Shown here one piece after another: positions 7,497 to 17,720 of a stretch of DNA of 43,847 nt (the first letter of the stretch is position 1; each line of letters opens with the position of its first letter). Origin of the DNA: Nitrospinales bacterium (GTDB lineage: Bacteria > Nitrospinota_A > UBA7883 > JACRGQ01); contig JAHFEJ010000019.1 of NCBI GenBank assembly GCA_023248535.1, forward strand, positions 1 through 43,847. The letters run 5' to 3'. The notes beneath the pieces are model-generated. The model worked only from the letters and a program-made list of their open reading frames with translations, was not told the DNA's origin and ran no database searches. A program made the position numbers and the translations under genes.

Positions 7497-8779
7497 GCGA
7501 AGCGATATTGATACAAAACGGCCGCGTGATAGACCCCTCGCGCGGCATCGACGCTGTGCAGGATGTTCTCGTGAAAGACGGCGTCATTGCCGCTGTGGGA
7601 AAAAACCTTGCGGCCAACGGCGCGAAAACTGTCGATGCCAAGGGGTTGGTGGTTTCCCCGGGGTTCATCGATCTCCACGTCCATCTGCGCGAGCCGGGCT
7701 TTGAATACAAAGAGACCATCGCAACCGGCAGCATGGCCGCCGCGGCGGGGGGGTTCACCGCCGTCTGCTGCATGGCCAACACCAAGCCGGTGAACGACAA
7801 CGCTTCCGTCACCCGCTTCATATTGGAAAAAGCCGCCGCCGTTAATGGCGCGCGGGTGCACCCCATTGGCGCCATTACCAAGGGGCTGAAAGGGGAAGAG
7901 CTGGCCGAGATCGGCGAGATGAAAAAGGCGGGGGTGGTGGCGCTTTCCGACGATGGCCGCTGCGTGATGGATGCGCGTGTTCTGCGGCACGCGATGGATT
8001 ACGCCGCGATGTTCGGCCTCACCATCGTGGAGCACTGCGAGGACGAACACCTCGTCAAAGGCGGCATCATGAACGAAGGGGAGACCAGCGCGCGCCTCGG
8101 TATCAAGGGGATGCCCGCCATCGCGGAGGATGTGATCGCCCGCCGCGATATCGATATCGCCGCGTACCTGAAGCGCCCCGTCCATATAGCCCACATCAGC
8201 ACGCTCGGCGCGGTGGAAAGCGTCCGCGCCGCCAAAGCGCTGGGAACCGCCGTCACCTGCGAGGCGGCCCCGCACCATTTCTCGCTCACGGAGAAAAGTC
8301 TCGAAACGTTTGACGCCAACTGCAAGATGAACCCCCCGTTGCGCACCGCCGACGACGTGGCCGCCGTAAAAGAGGGGTTGCGAGATGGCACCATCGATTG
8401 CATCGCCACCGATCACGCCCCGCACGCCACATGGGAAAAAGAGCTGGAGATAGACCAGGCCCCGTATGGCATCGTGGGGCTGGAAACCGCGCTGGGGCTT
8501 TCCATGCGGCTGGTGCGGGAAGGTCTGTTTGGCTTGCCGCGGCTGGTGGAACTGCTCTCCACCAACCCCGCCAGGATATTCAGCCTGCCGGGAGGAACGC
8601 TTAAAGAGGGCGCGCCGGCCGACGTCTGCATTTTCGATACGGAGAAAAAATGGACGGTGGATCCCGCCGAATTTGTCAGTTTGGGTAAAAACAGCCCCTT
8701 CGCCGGATGGGAGCTTTTTGGAAAAAATTGCCTTACCATCGTCGGGGGGCGAATCGTGTATAATCCGTCGAATTTATGA
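7493..8779 (+). CDS. pyrC: Dihydroorotase
   Basis: This enzyme cyclises N-carbamoyl-aspartate to dihydroorotate. At 428 aa it is the long class I type found in Gram-positive and many other bacteria, not the shorter E. coli type. Metal and catalytic residues are visible: HVH at 62-64 within [10 protein letters not shown], Asp153 in SDDGR, His181 in VEHCED, His234 in HIAHIST, and Asp307 in ATDHAPH. It is therefore likely an active enzyme and not a PyrC-prime scaffold. The GTG start overlaps the pyrB stop as GTGA. The end overlaps carA as ATGA. Confidence 0.96.
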   Translation: MSEAILIQNGRVIDPSRGIDAVQDVLVKDGVIAAVGKNLAANGAKTVDAKGLVVSPGFIDLHVHLREPGFEYKETIATGSMAAAAGGFTAVCCMANTKPVNDNASVTRFILEKAAAVNGARVHPIGAITKGLKGEELAEIGEMKKAGVVALSDDGRCVMDARVLRHAMDYAAMFGLTIVEHCEDEHLVKGGIMNEGETSARLGIKGMPAIAEDVIARRDIDIAAYLKRPVHIAHISTLGAVESVRAAKALGTAVTCEAAPHHFSLTEKSLETFDANCKMNPPLRTADDVAAVKEGLRDGTIDCIATDHAPHATWEKELEIDQAPYGIVGLETALGLSMRLVREGLFGLPRLVELLSTNPARIFSLPGGTLKEGAPADVCIFDTEKKWTVDPAEFVSLGKNSPFAGWELFGKNCLTIVGGRIVYNPSNL

Positions 8780-9903
8780 AGGCGGTACTCGTTCTCGAAG
8801 ATGGCAGGGCGTTCACGGGACGCTCTTTTGGCGCGGCCGGAGAGGCTCTCGGCGAGGTGGTGTTCAACACCGGTTTGAGCGGCTATCAGGAAATCCTGAC
8901 CGACCCCTCCTACACCGGCCAGCTTGTCACCATGACCTATCCGCTCATCGGCAACTACGGCGTTACGCCGGAAGATGAGGAGTCGGCAAAAATCCAGGCG
9001 GCCGGCTTTATCGTGAAAGAACCCAGCCGCATCGTGAGCAACTTCCGGGCCGCGAAACCGCTGGATCAGTATATGAAGGAACAGAATATCGTCGGCATCC
9101 GCGATATTGATACGCGCGCGCTCACCCGCCATCTCCGCAGCCGCGGTGCGATGCGCGGCATCATCAGCACGCTTGCCGATAAAGTGGATGCGCTCGTTGC
9201 GAAGGCGCGCGCCCACGAGAGCATGGCGGGGGCCGACCTTGCCAAGCGCGTTACCTGCAAAGCCCCCTACGAATTCAGCGAGGGGCTGTGGGAGCTTGGC
9301 AAAGGTTTCAGCAAGAACATCAAGCCCCGCTTCAAAGTGGCGGCATACGATTTTGGCATCAAGCGGAATATTCTGCGCCACCTGGTTGAGCGGGGATGCG
9401 CCGTCACCGTTTTTCCCGCCGATACCACGGCGGAGAAAATTGCGGCGTTCAGGCCGGATGGCGTTTTTCTTTCAAATGGCCCAGGCGATCCGGAAGCGGT
9501 CACCTACGCCATCGACGCCGTGAAAGCCATGTTGGGCAAGTATCCCATTTTCGGCATCTGTCTGGGGCATCAGATCATGGGCCTCGCGCTGGGCGCGAAA
9601 ACCTTCAAGCTGAAATTCGGCCATCGCGGATGCAATCACCCGGTGATGGATGTTGCCGCCGGGCGGGTGGTACGGATCACCTCCCAGAACCACGGTTTCG
9701 CCGTCGATGGCGAAACACTCCCGGCCGATGTGGAGGTAACCCATTACAGCCTCAACGATAACACTGTGGAAGGGATGCGGCACAAAACGCTTCCCGCCTT
9801 CTCTGTGCAGTACCACCCTGAAGCATCCCCCGGCCCGCACGATTCAACCGTGCACTTCGGCCAATTCACCGCCATGATGGCGCAACATGGGGGCAAGGCC
9901 TGA
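8776..9903 (+). CDS. carA: Carbamoyl-phosphate synthase small (glutaminase) subunit
   Basis: CarA hydrolyses glutamine and passes ammonia to CarB for carbamoyl phosphate formation. The 375-aa protein has the usual N-terminal domain ([10 protein letters not shown] at about 31-40) and a C-terminal class I glutamine amidotransferase domain. The nucleophile Cys262 lies in GICLGHQ, and the His-Glu pair lies in [12 protein letters not shown] near residues 346-351. It overlaps pyrC by four bases and the next ORF by one. Unusually, carB does not follow directly: a 222-aa unknown gene intervenes. Confidence 0.97.
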   Translation: MKAVLVLEDGRAFTGRSFGAAGEALGEVVFNTGLSGYQEILTDPSYTGQLVTMTYPLIGNYGVTPEDEESAKIQAAGFIVKEPSRIVSNFRAAKPLDQYMKEQNIVGIRDIDTRALTRHLRSRGAMRGIISTLADKVDALVAKARAHESMAGADLAKRVTCKAPYEFSEGLWELGKGFSKNIKPRFKVAAYDFGIKRNILRHLVERGCAVTVFPADTTAEKIAAFRPDGVFLSNGPGDPEAVTYAIDAVKAMLGKYPIFGICLGHQIMGLALGAKTFKLKFGHRGCNHPVMDVAAGRVVRITSQNHGFAVDGETLPADVEVTHYSLNDNTVEGMRHKTLPAFSVQYHPEASPGPHDSTVHFGQFTAMMAQHGGKA

Positions 9904-10571
9904 TGTTCGATTTTATTTTCAAAAAAACCATCGGCAAACCGTCACCGGAAGGCTGCGCGGTGATCCGCGGCCTGTTGGACCGTTTGATCGAATATGCGTC
10001 GGAGCCCCGTTTCGCGGAAAGCCTCAACACGGCGCGGGAGATCTTTTATGCCAAAGCGGGTAAAACCAACGAGGATGACCCCGATTTCATTCAGCGGATG
10101 AATACGTTTCTTGAATGGTTCATCTTCGATTACCGCCCCGAAGGGGCGGGAACCCGCTCGGTTTACGACCAGTTTCTCGATGAAAAACGGAAAGAAACAA
10201 GCTCCGCCGATATGATCAACTGGATCGCGCTCTCCCGCCAGGTGCACTCGGTGTTTTTGGTTAAATCACGCGTCCGCGGAGTAATCACCGTGCGGGACCT
10301 ATCGGGGCGGCGCAACTATGTTGTTACCAGCGATGACCATCTGGAGGCGGGGGACATTCTGGAAAGCCGCGTTATTGTCGTCGGTAAAGGATGTTTTTTC
10401 ACTTATACCCATGTGTTGCACCCCAAGACGGCGCTACGGCCGATTCGCGCCGAACTGAAAAAATACAGAAACAAACCGCTGGCCGAAGGGCTGTTCTTCA
10501 AGCTGCAGGGGATGCAGTTGAAGTGGCGCCGCTTCCGGCAGATCAGCATTGAAGATATTTACAGGATGTGA
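9903..10571 (+). CDS. Conserved-looking protein of unknown function between carA and carB
   Basis: I do not recognise this 222-aa protein. Its ATG overlaps the carA stop by one base and its TGA ends three bases before the carB start, so it must be translated with them. The N-terminal half (about 1-95) is helical in character with an aromatic FLEWFIFDYR segment. The middle (about 115-170) reads like a small beta domain (VRGVITVRDL, ESRVIVVGKG). The C-terminus is basic (LKWRRFRQ). There is no signal peptide, membrane span or catalytic motif. Codon use and GC content look like those of its neighbours. A role in carbamoyl phosphate supply or regulation is possible, but only position supports it. 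Confidence 0.85.
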   Translation: MFDFIFKKTIGKPSPEGCAVIRGLLDRLIEYASEPRFAESLNTAREIFYAKAGKTNEDDPDFIQRMNTFLEWFIFDYRPEGAGTRSVYDQFLDEKRKETSSADMINWIALSRQVHSVFLVKSRVRGVITVRDLSGRRNYVVTSDDHLEAGDILESRVIVVGKGCFFTYTHVLHPKTALRPIRAELKKYRNKPLAEGLFFKLQGMQLKWRRFRQISIEDIYRM

Positions 10572-10574
10572 CCG

Positions 10575-13500
10575 GTGCCAAAGCGAAATGATATTCGGAG
10601 CGTGTTGATAATCGGGGCGGGGCCTATCGTGATCGGCCAGGCGTGCGAATTCGATTATTCCGGAACCCAGGCCGCCAAGGCGCTGATGGAAGAGGGTGTC
10701 CGCGTGATCCTCGCCAACAGCAATCCGGCCACCATCATGACCGACCCGCAGTTCGCCCACCGCACCTATGTGGAACCATTGACGGTCGACATCTTGACGA
10801 AGATCATCAAACGCGAACGCCCGGACGCGGTGCTCCCCACCGTCGGCGGCCAAACGGCCCTCAACCTCGCCGTGGACCTGGCTAAAAGCGGCGTGCTGAA
10901 GCAGTACAACGTCGAGATGATCGGCGCGAACCTGGAAGCGATCAAGTGCGCCGAAGACCGCTCCCTTTTTAAACAGGCGATGGTGGAGATCGGCCTCAAC
11001 GTGCCGCGCTCCGGCTTTGCCAATACGTTTGAAAAGGCGATGGAGGTGGTGGATCGCGTCGGCCTGCCGTGCATCATACGGCCATCGTTCACCCTCGGCG
11101 GGCAGGGCGGCGGCGTGGCAAACACCCGCGAAGATTTTGTCGAAAAAGCGAAATGGGGGCTGGCGCAAAGCCCCATCAGCGAGATCATGATCGAGCAGTC
11201 GCTGCTCGGCTGGAAGGAATTCGAGCTGGAAGTGATGCGCGACCGCAAGGACAATGTCGTCATCATCTGCTCCATCGAAAACCTCGATCCCATGGGGGTG
11301 CATACCGGCGACAGCATAACCGTCGCTCCCGCGCAAACGCTCACCGACCGCGAATATCAGATGATGCGCGACGCGGCCCTTAAGATCATCCGCAAGATCG
11401 GGGTGGATACCGGCGGCAGCAACATCCAGTACGCCGTGAATCCCGCTAACGGCGAATTGCAGATCATCGAAATGAACCCGCGCGTATCGCGCAGTTCGGC
11501 GCTCGCCAGCAAAGCCACCGGCTTTCCGATCGCGCGCATCGCCGCGAAACTTTCCATCGGCTATACGCTGGATGAGATCACTAATGACATCACCAAAAAA
11601 ACGTGGGCCGCGTTCGAGCCGTCCATCGACTATTGCGTTACCAAAATCCCGCGCTTCGACTTTGAAAAATTTCCGCAGGCCGAGGCGCTGCTCAGCTCGC
11701 AGATGAAATCGGTGGGCGAGGCGATGGCGATCGGCCGCACCTTCAAGGAGTCGCTGCAAAAGGCCCTCCGCTCGATGGAGACCGGCATTGACGGACTGGC
11801 CGAAGTGTCCACCACCCCGGAAGAGTTGCGGGAAAAACTGAAGACCTCCTATCCCTTCCGCATCCTGGGGGCGGCGCAGGCGTTCCGTTTCGGCTGGAGC
11901 ATTGAAGAAGTGCATGCCCTTACGTTCATCGATCCCTGGTTCCTCGATAATATCAAGGAGATCGTGGAAGCCGAGGCGGCGTTGAGGGCCGGCGGCCTCC
12001 CCGCATCCGCCGATGCGATGCGGGCTTACAAGCAAATGGGGTTCGGCGACCGGCGGCTCGCCGCCCTATGCGGCGTAAAGGAATCCGCCGTGCGGGAAAA
12101 GCGGCTCGCCCTTGGCGTCCGCCCCGTCTATAAACGGATCGACACCTGCGCGGCGGAATTCGAGGCGCTTACGCCCTACATGTATTCCACCTACGAAGAG
12201 GAGTGCGAATCCGAACCGACAGCTAAAAAGAAAATCATGATCCTCGGCGGCGGCCCCAACCGCATCGGGCAGGGGATTGAATTCGACTATTGCTGCGTGC
12301 ATGGCGTTTTCGCACTCAAAGAGGCTGGATACGAGACCATCATGGTGAACTGCAACCCCGAGACCGTTTCCACCGACTTTGATACGGCCGACCGGCTCTA
12401 CTTTGAACCGCTCACGCTTGAAGATGTGATGGAGATCGTGGATAAGGAAAAGCCCGTTGGCGTCATTGTGCAGTTCGGCGGCCAAACGCCGCTGAAGCTC
12501 GCGGGGCCGCTGGAAAAAGCCGGCGTACCGGTCATCGGCACATCGCCGGACGCCATCGACCGCGCGGAGGACCGCAAACGTTTCCAGGAGGTGGTCGCCA
12601 AGCTGGGACTGAGACAACCCGAAAACGGTACCGCAACCAACAAGGCCGAAGCGGCCGCCATATGCAACCGGATCGGGTATCCGGTGGTGGTGCGCCCGTC
12701 GTATGTGCTGGGCGGCCGCGCAATGGAGATCGTATACGATGAGGAATCGCTCACGCGGTACATGGTGAACGCCGTGAAGGTGTCGCACGAGCGGCCCGTG
12801 CTCATCGACAAATTTTTAAACGACAGCACCGAAGTGGATGTGGACGCCATACGCGACGGCAGGTTGACCGTGGTGGGGGGCGTTATGCAGCATATAGAAG
12901 AGGCGGGCATTCACAGCGGCGACAGCGCGTGCTCATTGCCGCCGCGCGACCTGCCGCAGAAGATCATCGATGAGATCTGCATCCAAACCAAAAAGCTGGC
13001 CGACGAGCTGAACGTGATTGGCCTGCTGAACATCCAGTTCGCGGTGAAGGGGAATGACGTATACGTTTTGGAAGTAAACCCGCGGGCTTCGCGCACCGTG
13101 CCGTTCGTCGCCAAGGCGACGGGCGTGCCGCTGGCCAAGATCGCGGCGCGGGTGATGGCCGGCGAAACATTGGCCGACCTCGATTTCATCAGCCAAAAGA
13201 TGCCCAAACACGTCAGCGTGAAGGAAGCGGTGTTCCCGTTCATAAAGTTCTCCGGGGTCGATGTGCTTCTGGGCCCGGAGATGAAATCGACCGGCGAAGT
13301 GATGGGGGTGGATGCCAATTTCGGATCGGCCTTCGCCCGCGCCACCCTCGGCTCCGGCTCCAAGATCCCGCGCGGCGGCAGGGCGTTCCTTTCCGTCACG
13401 GAGTACGACCGGAAAGCGGTTGTCGCAGTGGGCCGCGGCCTGAGCGAACTGGGGTTCACGCTGGTGGCCACCGCGGGAACCGGCGCGGCGCTCAAGGACG

Positions 13501-13772
13501 CCGGCCTGGCGGCCGAGATCGTGAACAAGGTGAAGGACGGTTCGCCGCACATCGTGGAAATGATGGAGGCGGGCAACATCGCGCTGGTGGTGAACACCAC
13601 GTTCGGCAAACAGGCGATTAAGGACAGCCAATCGATCCGCCGCACGGCGTTGAACCTCAACATTCCCTACACCACCACCATCGCCGGGGCGCATTCGTAC
13701 ATCGCCGCCATCAGGGCCACGGGGCAGGGTGAAATGGAGGTTCGCTCGCTGCAGGAGTACCATGCGCCGTAA
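10575..13772 (+). CDS. carB: Carbamoyl-phosphate synthase large subunit
   Basis: CarB makes carbamoyl phosphate from bicarbonate, two ATP and ammonia channelled from CarA, feeding PyrB and arginine synthesis. The 1065-aa length is normal. Two homologous halves each carry an ATP-grasp domain: the first opens with [20 protein letters not shown], the second with [18 protein letters not shown] near residue 556. [16 protein letters not shown] and [16 protein letters not shown] mark the two active sites. A C-terminal methylglyoxal-synthase-like allosteric domain follows (from about 935). The start is GTG at 10575. The last 11 bases overlap the start of the transglutaminase gene. Confidence 0.97.
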   Translation: MPKRNDIRSVLIIGAGPIVIGQACEFDYSGTQAAKALMEEGVRVILANSNPATIMTDPQFAHRTYVEPLTVDILTKIIKRERPDAVLPTVGGQTALNLAVDLAKSGVLKQYNVEMIGANLEAIKCAEDRSLFKQAMVEIGLNVPRSGFANTFEKAMEVVDRVGLPCIIRPSFTLGGQGGGVANTREDFVEKAKWGLAQSPISEIMIEQSLLGWKEFELEVMRDRKDNVVIICSIENLDPMGVHTGDSITVAPAQTLTDREYQMMRDAALKIIRKIGVDTGGSNIQYAVNPANGELQIIEMNPRVSRSSALASKATGFPIARIAAKLSIGYTLDEITNDITKKTWAAFEPSIDYCVTKIPRFDFEKFPQAEALLSSQMKSVGEAMAIGRTFKESLQKALRSMETGIDGLAEVSTTPEELREKLKTSYPFRILGAAQAFRFGWSIEEVHALTFIDPWFLDNIKEIVEAEAALRAGGLPASADAMRAYKQMGFGDRRLAALCGVKESAVREKRLALGVRPVYKRIDTCAAEFEALTPYMYSTYEEECESEPTAKKKIMILGGGPNRIGQGIEFDYCCVHGVFALKEAGYETIMVNCNPETVSTDFDTADRLYFEPLTLEDVMEIVDKEKPVGVIVQFGGQTPLKLAGPLEKAGVPVIGTSPDAIDRAEDRKRFQEVVAKLGLRQPENGTATNKAEAAAICNRIGYPVVVRPSYVLGGRAMEIVYDEESLTRYMVNAVKVSHERPVLIDKFLNDSTEVDVDAIRDGRLTVVGGVMQHIEEAGIHSGDSACSLPPRDLPQKIIDEICIQTKKLADELNVIGLLNIQFAVKGNDVYVLEVNPRASRTVPFVAKATGVPLAKIAARVMAGETLADLDFISQKMPKHVSVKEAVFPFIKFSGVDVLLGPEMKSTGEVMGVDANFGSAFARATLGSGSKIPRGGRAFLSVTEYDRKAVVAVGRGLSELGFTLVATAGTGAALKDAGLAAEIVNKVKDGSPHIVEMMEAGNIALVVNTTFGKQAIKDSQSIRRTALNLNIPYTTTIAGAHSYIAAIRATGQGEMEVRSLQEYHAP

Positions 13773-15210
13773 CGCGGCGGTTCTTGCGGCTTTCTTCCTT
13801 CTGTTGTGTTTCCATCCCGCTTTCGCGGAGACCATCGCCGACGAGTGGATGGAAATCCAGATGAACGGCAAAAAAATCGGCTTCTCCCACCAGAAGGCGA
13901 CAAAAGACGCCACCGGCTACCGCATCGAGAGCAAGGCGGTGATGAAGATGGAGGTGGGCGGCGCGGAACAGGATCTCAGCACCAGTAGCGCCTATTTTCT
14001 CGACGCCGAGTTCCGGCCTCTCCGGTTTACCTATATGCAGAAGATGCTCAATCACCGCCAATTTTTTGAAGGCGTGGTCCATGGGAACGAGATGGCGGTC
14101 ACCGTTGAGTCGGCGGGGGCGGTCAGCCGCAAAACGGTGCCGCTGGATGATCAGGTCTATGTGGCCGATACGATGTCGCTCCTGTTGGGAAAAAAGAAGT
14201 TGCAGGGCGGCGAAAAGTATTCCTTCCGCGTGTTTCTGGAGCCGCTGCTTGCTTCTGAAACCATGAACGTCGAGGTTGGCAAACTTATGGACCTTGATGC
14301 CGACGGCCAAAAGGCGAAGGTGTTCCCCGTTACGATGAAGCTGAAGGGGTTTCACACGGTCACCTACATCACGCCGGAAGGGCGCGTGTTGCGCGAGATA
14401 TCGCCGATGGGTTTTGTTTCGCGGGCGGTGACTGAAAAGCAGGCGCTTGACTTTCCGCGGGAGCGGGTGAGTTTTACCGGCCTGCTTGCCTACAGCCTCA
14501 TCTCCGTGGAGAAGCCGATTGAGAGGTCGGATGCCGTTACGATGCTTCGCGCACGGGTGAGCGGCCTCGACGCGCCCGGCCTGTTGCCAAACGATGACCG
14601 GCAAAAAACCGTTTCCACGGAGAAGACGGCCGGGAAAAGCGGCATGGCGTGGACCGCAACGCTGGAGGTTCGGAAGAACCGCGCGGAGAATATCACGCGG
14701 GCGGGACGCCCCGCATCCGCCGCGCGATTCGGCGAATTCATGAAGCCCACCATCGAGGCCCAATCGGATGACCCCGCGATCATTGCCAAAGCCGCCGATA
14801 TTGTGGGCAACGAAACCGGCATTTACCTTGCCGCGGTGAAAATAAACCGCTGGGTTTTTGCCAACGTGAAGAAAAAATATATCGATACCTTTTCCGGCGT
14901 GGCGACGCTGAAATCGCTTGAAGGGGAATGCCAGTCGCACACCAACCTGTTCGCGGCGCTGGCGAAAGCGGCGGGGATACCGGTAAAAACCGTTTCGGGA
15001 ATTGTGTACTCCGCCGGCTACAAAGGTTTTCTTTACCATGCGTGGCCCGAGGTGTGGGCGGGCGAGTGGGTGGCGATGGATCCAACCTTCGGGCAGGATG
15101 TCGCCGATGCCACGCACATCAAGCTGACCGACGGCGACCTGAGCGTACAGCTTCAGCTTTTTGAATTCATCGGCAAAATCGGCGTGGAGCCGCTGGAGAT
15201 ATCACGATGA
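13762..15210 (+). CDS. Secreted transglutaminase-like (cysteine protease fold) protein
   Basis: The track begins at 13729, but the ATG at 13762 is better: GCAGGAG lies just upstream and the protein then starts with a clean signal peptide (about 22 residues ending FAE). The 482-aa product is probably periplasmic. Its C-terminal third is a transglutaminase-like core with the Cys-His-Asp triad visible: Cys near 390 in GECQSHTN, His near 426 in YHAWPEVW, Asp near 440 in MDPTFGQ. The first roughly 300 residues have no motif I can name. Such proteins may cleave, crosslink or modify peptides; the substrate is unknown. It overlaps carB and sits before pyrK, yet has no evident link to pyrimidine synthesis. 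Confidence 0.88.
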   Translation: MRRNAAVLAAFFLLLCFHPAFAETIADEWMEIQMNGKKIGFSHQKATKDATGYRIESKAVMKMEVGGAEQDLSTSSAYFLDAEFRPLRFTYMQKMLNHRQFFEGVVHGNEMAVTVESAGAVSRKTVPLDDQVYVADTMSLLLGKKKLQGGEKYSFRVFLEPLLASETMNVEVGKLMDLDADGQKAKVFPVTMKLKGFHTVTYITPEGRVLREISPMGFVSRAVTEKQALDFPRERVSFTGLLAYSLISVEKPIERSDAVTMLRARVSGLDAPGLLPNDDRQKTVSTEKTAGKSGMAWTATLEVRKNRAENITRAGRPASAARFGEFMKPTIEAQSDDPAIIAKAADIVGNETGIYLAAVKINRWVFANVKKKYIDTFSGVATLKSLEGECQSHTNLFAALAKAAGIPVKTVSGIVYSAGYKGFLYHAWPEVWAGEWVAMDPTFGQDVADATHIKLTDGDLSVQLQLFEFIGKIGVEPLEISR

Positions 15211-15295
15211 CAAATAATTCTCCAGCGGCCAAGACCTCAATTTGTGATTTCATGGCGCAAGGTGGGATAAGATGTGGTTTGGAGCAGATAAAACC

Positions 15296-16030
15296 ATGAA
15301 ATCAAAAATCGTATCCAGCAGGGAAGTGAAGCGGGGATATTTCCGCATGGAGTTTGAATTTTCTGGCGATGCCGCGCCGGGGCAGTTTGTCATGCTGAAA
15401 GTCGCCGAACACAACGATCCGCTGCTGCGCCGGCCCATGAGCATCGCCGGGCTTGAGAATGGCGTCATGAGCGTGATTTTCAAGGTGGTGGGGCGCGGCA
15501 CCGCGTTGCTGGCGGAAAAGCGGGCCGGGGACCATATTGATGTCATCGGGCCGTTTGGCACGGTGTTCACGCCGCCGCAAACGGGCCCCGTGCTTTTGGT
15601 TGGCGGTGGAATCGGCGTTGCGCCGCTTTTGTTCTGGATGAAGCGCAATCCGCCGCGCGCGGCCGCAGCATTCATCGGTGGCGCCACCGAGAACGATATT
15701 CTTTGCGCCGATGAGTTTTCAGAAGTGCACATCGCCACGGAGAACGGTTCACATGGGCGCAAAGGGCTTGTCACCGCGCCGCTGGTGGAACACCCCGTAT
15801 ACCGTGATAAAACCGGCTATCTCCTGGCTTGCGGCCCGACCGGCATGTTAAAGGCTATCGACCAGCTTGCCGCGAAGGACGGGTTGCGTGGCGAGCTGTC
15901 GCTGGAAGAACGGATGGGCTGCGGTTTTGGCGTTTGCCTCGGCTGCGTGTGTGACACCACCGGCGGACGGAAGCGGATGTGCGTGGAAGGGCCTGTCTTC
16001 AAAACCGGGGAGGTGTTATGGCGGAACTGA
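15296..16030 (+). CDS. pyrK: Dihydroorotate dehydrogenase B, electron-transfer subunit
   Basis: PyrK carries FAD and a [2Fe-2S] cluster and passes electrons from PyrD to NAD+. The FAD-binding motif RRPMSIAG, the nucleotide-binding segment GGGIGVAPLL, and the C-terminal four-cysteine cluster site (GCGFGVCLGCVC, then RKRMC) are all present. I prefer the ATG at 15296, with GGAG 11 bases upstream, giving 244 aa; an in-frame ATG at 15272 is also possible. It overlaps pyrD by 13 bases, as expected for a two-subunit enzyme. An 85-bp gap separates it from the transglutaminase gene, so a secondary promoter could exist there. Confidence 0.94.
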   Translation: MKSKIVSSREVKRGYFRMEFEFSGDAAPGQFVMLKVAEHNDPLLRRPMSIAGLENGVMSVIFKVVGRGTALLAEKRAGDHIDVIGPFGTVFTPPQTGPVLLVGGGIGVAPLLFWMKRNPPRAAAAFIGGATENDILCADEFSEVHIATENGSHGRKGLVTAPLVEHPVYRDKTGYLLACGPTGMLKAIDQLAAKDGLRGELSLEERMGCGFGVCLGCVCDTTGGRKRMCVEGPVFKTGEVLWRN

Positions 16031-16935
16031 GAGTGCGAATCGGCGCGCTTGAATTGAAGAACCCGATACTCTCCGCCAGCGGCACGTTCGGCTACGGCCT
16101 GGAATTTTCCGGCATGATGGATATCAGGAAGATCGGGGCTTTTTGCACAAAAGGGCTTTCGTTGAAGCCGCGCGCGGGGAACCAGATGCCTCGCATCTGC
16201 GAAACTCCCGGCGGGATGATCAATTCCATCGGCCTTGAAAATGTGGGCATCGACGCGTTTGAAACGGAAAAAATGCCGGCCATACGCAAAACCGGCGCGA
16301 CGGTTATCGCCAACTTTTTTGGCGATACGGAAGCCGATTATATTGAGGCGGCGCGGCGTCTGGCGGCTATGGATGGTGTGCACGCGCTTGAGATGAACGT
16401 CTCGTGCCCCAACGTGGATAAAGGCGGTATCGAGTTTGGCGGCGACCCCGCGTTTTTGGAAAAACTTACCGCCGCGGTTAAAAAAGCCGCCGCGGGTAAA
16501 ACACTTATCGTAAAGCTGTCGCCAAACGTGGCTGATATCCGCCCTTTTGCATCGGCGGTGGAAAACGGCGGCGGCGACGCCATCAGCGCGATCAACACCC
16601 TGAAGGGGATGAGCATCGACGTGAAGACGCGCCGCCCGAAGATCAAACGGGTGTTTGGCGGCCTTTCCGGTCCCGCGATCAAGCCGGTCGCGCTGAAAAT
16701 GGTTTATGAATGCGTAAAGACGGTCAAAATACCGGTGATCGGCATCGGCGGAATCGCCTCGCTTGATGATGTGCTGGAATTCCTCATCGCCGGTGCTTCC
16801 GCCGTGCAAGTGGGAACGATGAATTTCGTGGAACCATCCATCTGCCAGCGGCTTGCGGAAGAGCTGAATGTTTACTGCGACAGGGAGGGCATCGCGCGCG
16901 TATCCGCGCTTGTCGGCACGCTCAGAACCGGCTGA
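16018..16935 (+). CDS. pyrD: Dihydroorotate dehydrogenase B, catalytic subunit
   Basis: This FMN enzyme oxidises dihydroorotate to orotate and works with PyrK as the NAD-linked class 1B type. I use the ATG at 16018 (305 aa), with GGGGAGG upstream, in place of the longer ORF start at 15979. Visible marks are the SASGTFGYG N-terminal loop, KGLSLKPRAGN, the active-site Cys near residue 130 in NVSCPN (Cys is typical of class 1), and the phosphate-binding GIGGIAS. It is the last gene of the pyr cluster seen here. The convergent fliW gene ends only 10 bp away and no terminator hairpin is obvious. Confidence 0.96.
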   Translation: MAELRVRIGALELKNPILSASGTFGYGLEFSGMMDIRKIGAFCTKGLSLKPRAGNQMPRICETPGGMINSIGLENVGIDAFETEKMPAIRKTGATVIANFFGDTEADYIEAARRLAAMDGVHALEMNVSCPNVDKGGIEFGGDPAFLEKLTAAVKKAAAGKTLIVKLSPNVADIRPFASAVENGGGDAISAINTLKGMSIDVKTRRPKIKRVFGGLSGPAIKPVALKMVYECVKTVKIPVIGIGGIASLDDVLEFLIAGASAVQVGTMNFVEPSICQRLAEELNVYCDREGIARVSALVGTLRTG

Positions 16936-16945
16936 CCGGCGGCGC

Positions 16946-17386
16946 TCAGACCACCGGCTGGCCGCCCATGAAAATCTTGTGTTTCGTCGTGTATTCGCTG
17001 TCGTGCAGAATGATCTGTTTTGCCAGCAGCCGCGATTCGTTGATGATGAGCGGCGCCTGGAGGTTCGCGGTCATTTCGCGGGGATCGGCGGGGATCGTCA
17101 CGATGACCCGTATCTGAATGTCTTCTTTATTAACCACCTGCAGATCGAGTATATCCTGATCGCCGAGGTCGAATTGATAATCCGCCTTGAAGGCAAACGG
17201 ATTTATCACGACAAAGGCAAGATCGGGCTGATCCATCGCCTGAAAGAGTTCAAACGGCGACCCTTCCAGAAACGGCAGAAAGATATAGCGCCGAAAGTTC
17301 GGAAACCCGATGATCCCTTCGTTGACGGAGATGATCCGCGCGGGATCGATTTCGATTTCGCCATAGCGCGCGGTATTGATCTTCAT
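16946..17386 (-). CDS. fliW: Flagellar assembly factor FliW (CsrA antagonist)
   Basis: FliW binds flagellin and the translational repressor CsrA; when flagellin is exported, free FliW sequesters CsrA and flagellin mRNA is translated. The 146-aa product begins [14 protein letters not shown] and has the family core INEGIIGFP-like segment ([14 protein letters not shown]) and [10 protein letters not shown]. The ATG at 17386 overlaps the csrA stop as ATGA. The ORF track extends this frame to an ATG at 17710 with a strong ribosome site, but that extension crosses all of csrA in another frame and looks non-coding. It is the last gene of the flagellar operon. Confidence 0.93.
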   Translation of the reverse strand: MKINTARYGEIEIDPARIISVNEGIIGFPNFRRYIFLPFLEGSPFELFQAMDQPDLAFVVINPFAFKADYQFDLGDQDILDLQVVNKEDIQIRVIVTIPADPREMTANLQAPLIINESRLLAKQIILHDSEYTTKHKIFMGGQPVV

Positions 17387-17628
17387 GGTTTTTTCCTTCC
17401 CATGTCCCCCATGAGGGTTTTGAGGGTCTCCATGTTCACTCCCTGCCACGACGAGGCGAGGTGATTCTCCTCCTGAATTTTTGCGTATACCTCTTCGCGG
17501 TGGATTGCCATGTTCTTCGGCGCCTCGATGCCGATCCGCACCGAGCGTCCCTTCACGTCCATGATCTGAATCTTGATGTTGTCGCCTATGTTGATCGATT
17601 CGCCTATTTTGCGGGTCAATACCAGCAT
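17383..17628 (-). CDS. csrA: Carbon storage regulator CsrA
   Basis: CsrA binds GGA motifs in mRNA leaders and alters translation, in flagellated bacteria notably that of flagellin. The protein begins [20 protein letters not shown], the hallmark N-terminus, and has [17 protein letters not shown]. At 81 aa it carries a C-terminal extension beyond the 60-odd residues of the E. coli protein, a feature of species that have FliW, where the extension helps bind FliW. The start at 17628 follows AAAGGAGACGGAAT. The 92-nt leader after flgL contains several GGA triplets, which might allow self-regulation. It overlaps fliW by four bases. Confidence 0.96.
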   Translation of the reverse strand: MLVLTRKIGESINIGDNIKIQIMDVKGRSVRIGIEAPKNMAIHREEVYAKIQEENHLASSWQGVNMETLKTLMGDMGRKKP

Positions 17629-17720
17629 ATTCCGTCTCCTTTGCCGTCCCTGGCCTTTGTTCACGGTATTCTACCGCAAACCGGTCTTCCAATGTCCGAA
17701 GATGCCCCATTAGTTCTCCT

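Noticed and set aside
10434-12035. 533-aa minus-strand ORF opposite carB
   Set aside because: It is a shadow of carB with His/Arg/Asp-rich composition and no motifs.
13711-15117. 468-aa minus-strand ORF opposite the transglutaminase gene
   Set aside because: It is a shadow frame; the plus strand has the signal peptide and catalytic residues.
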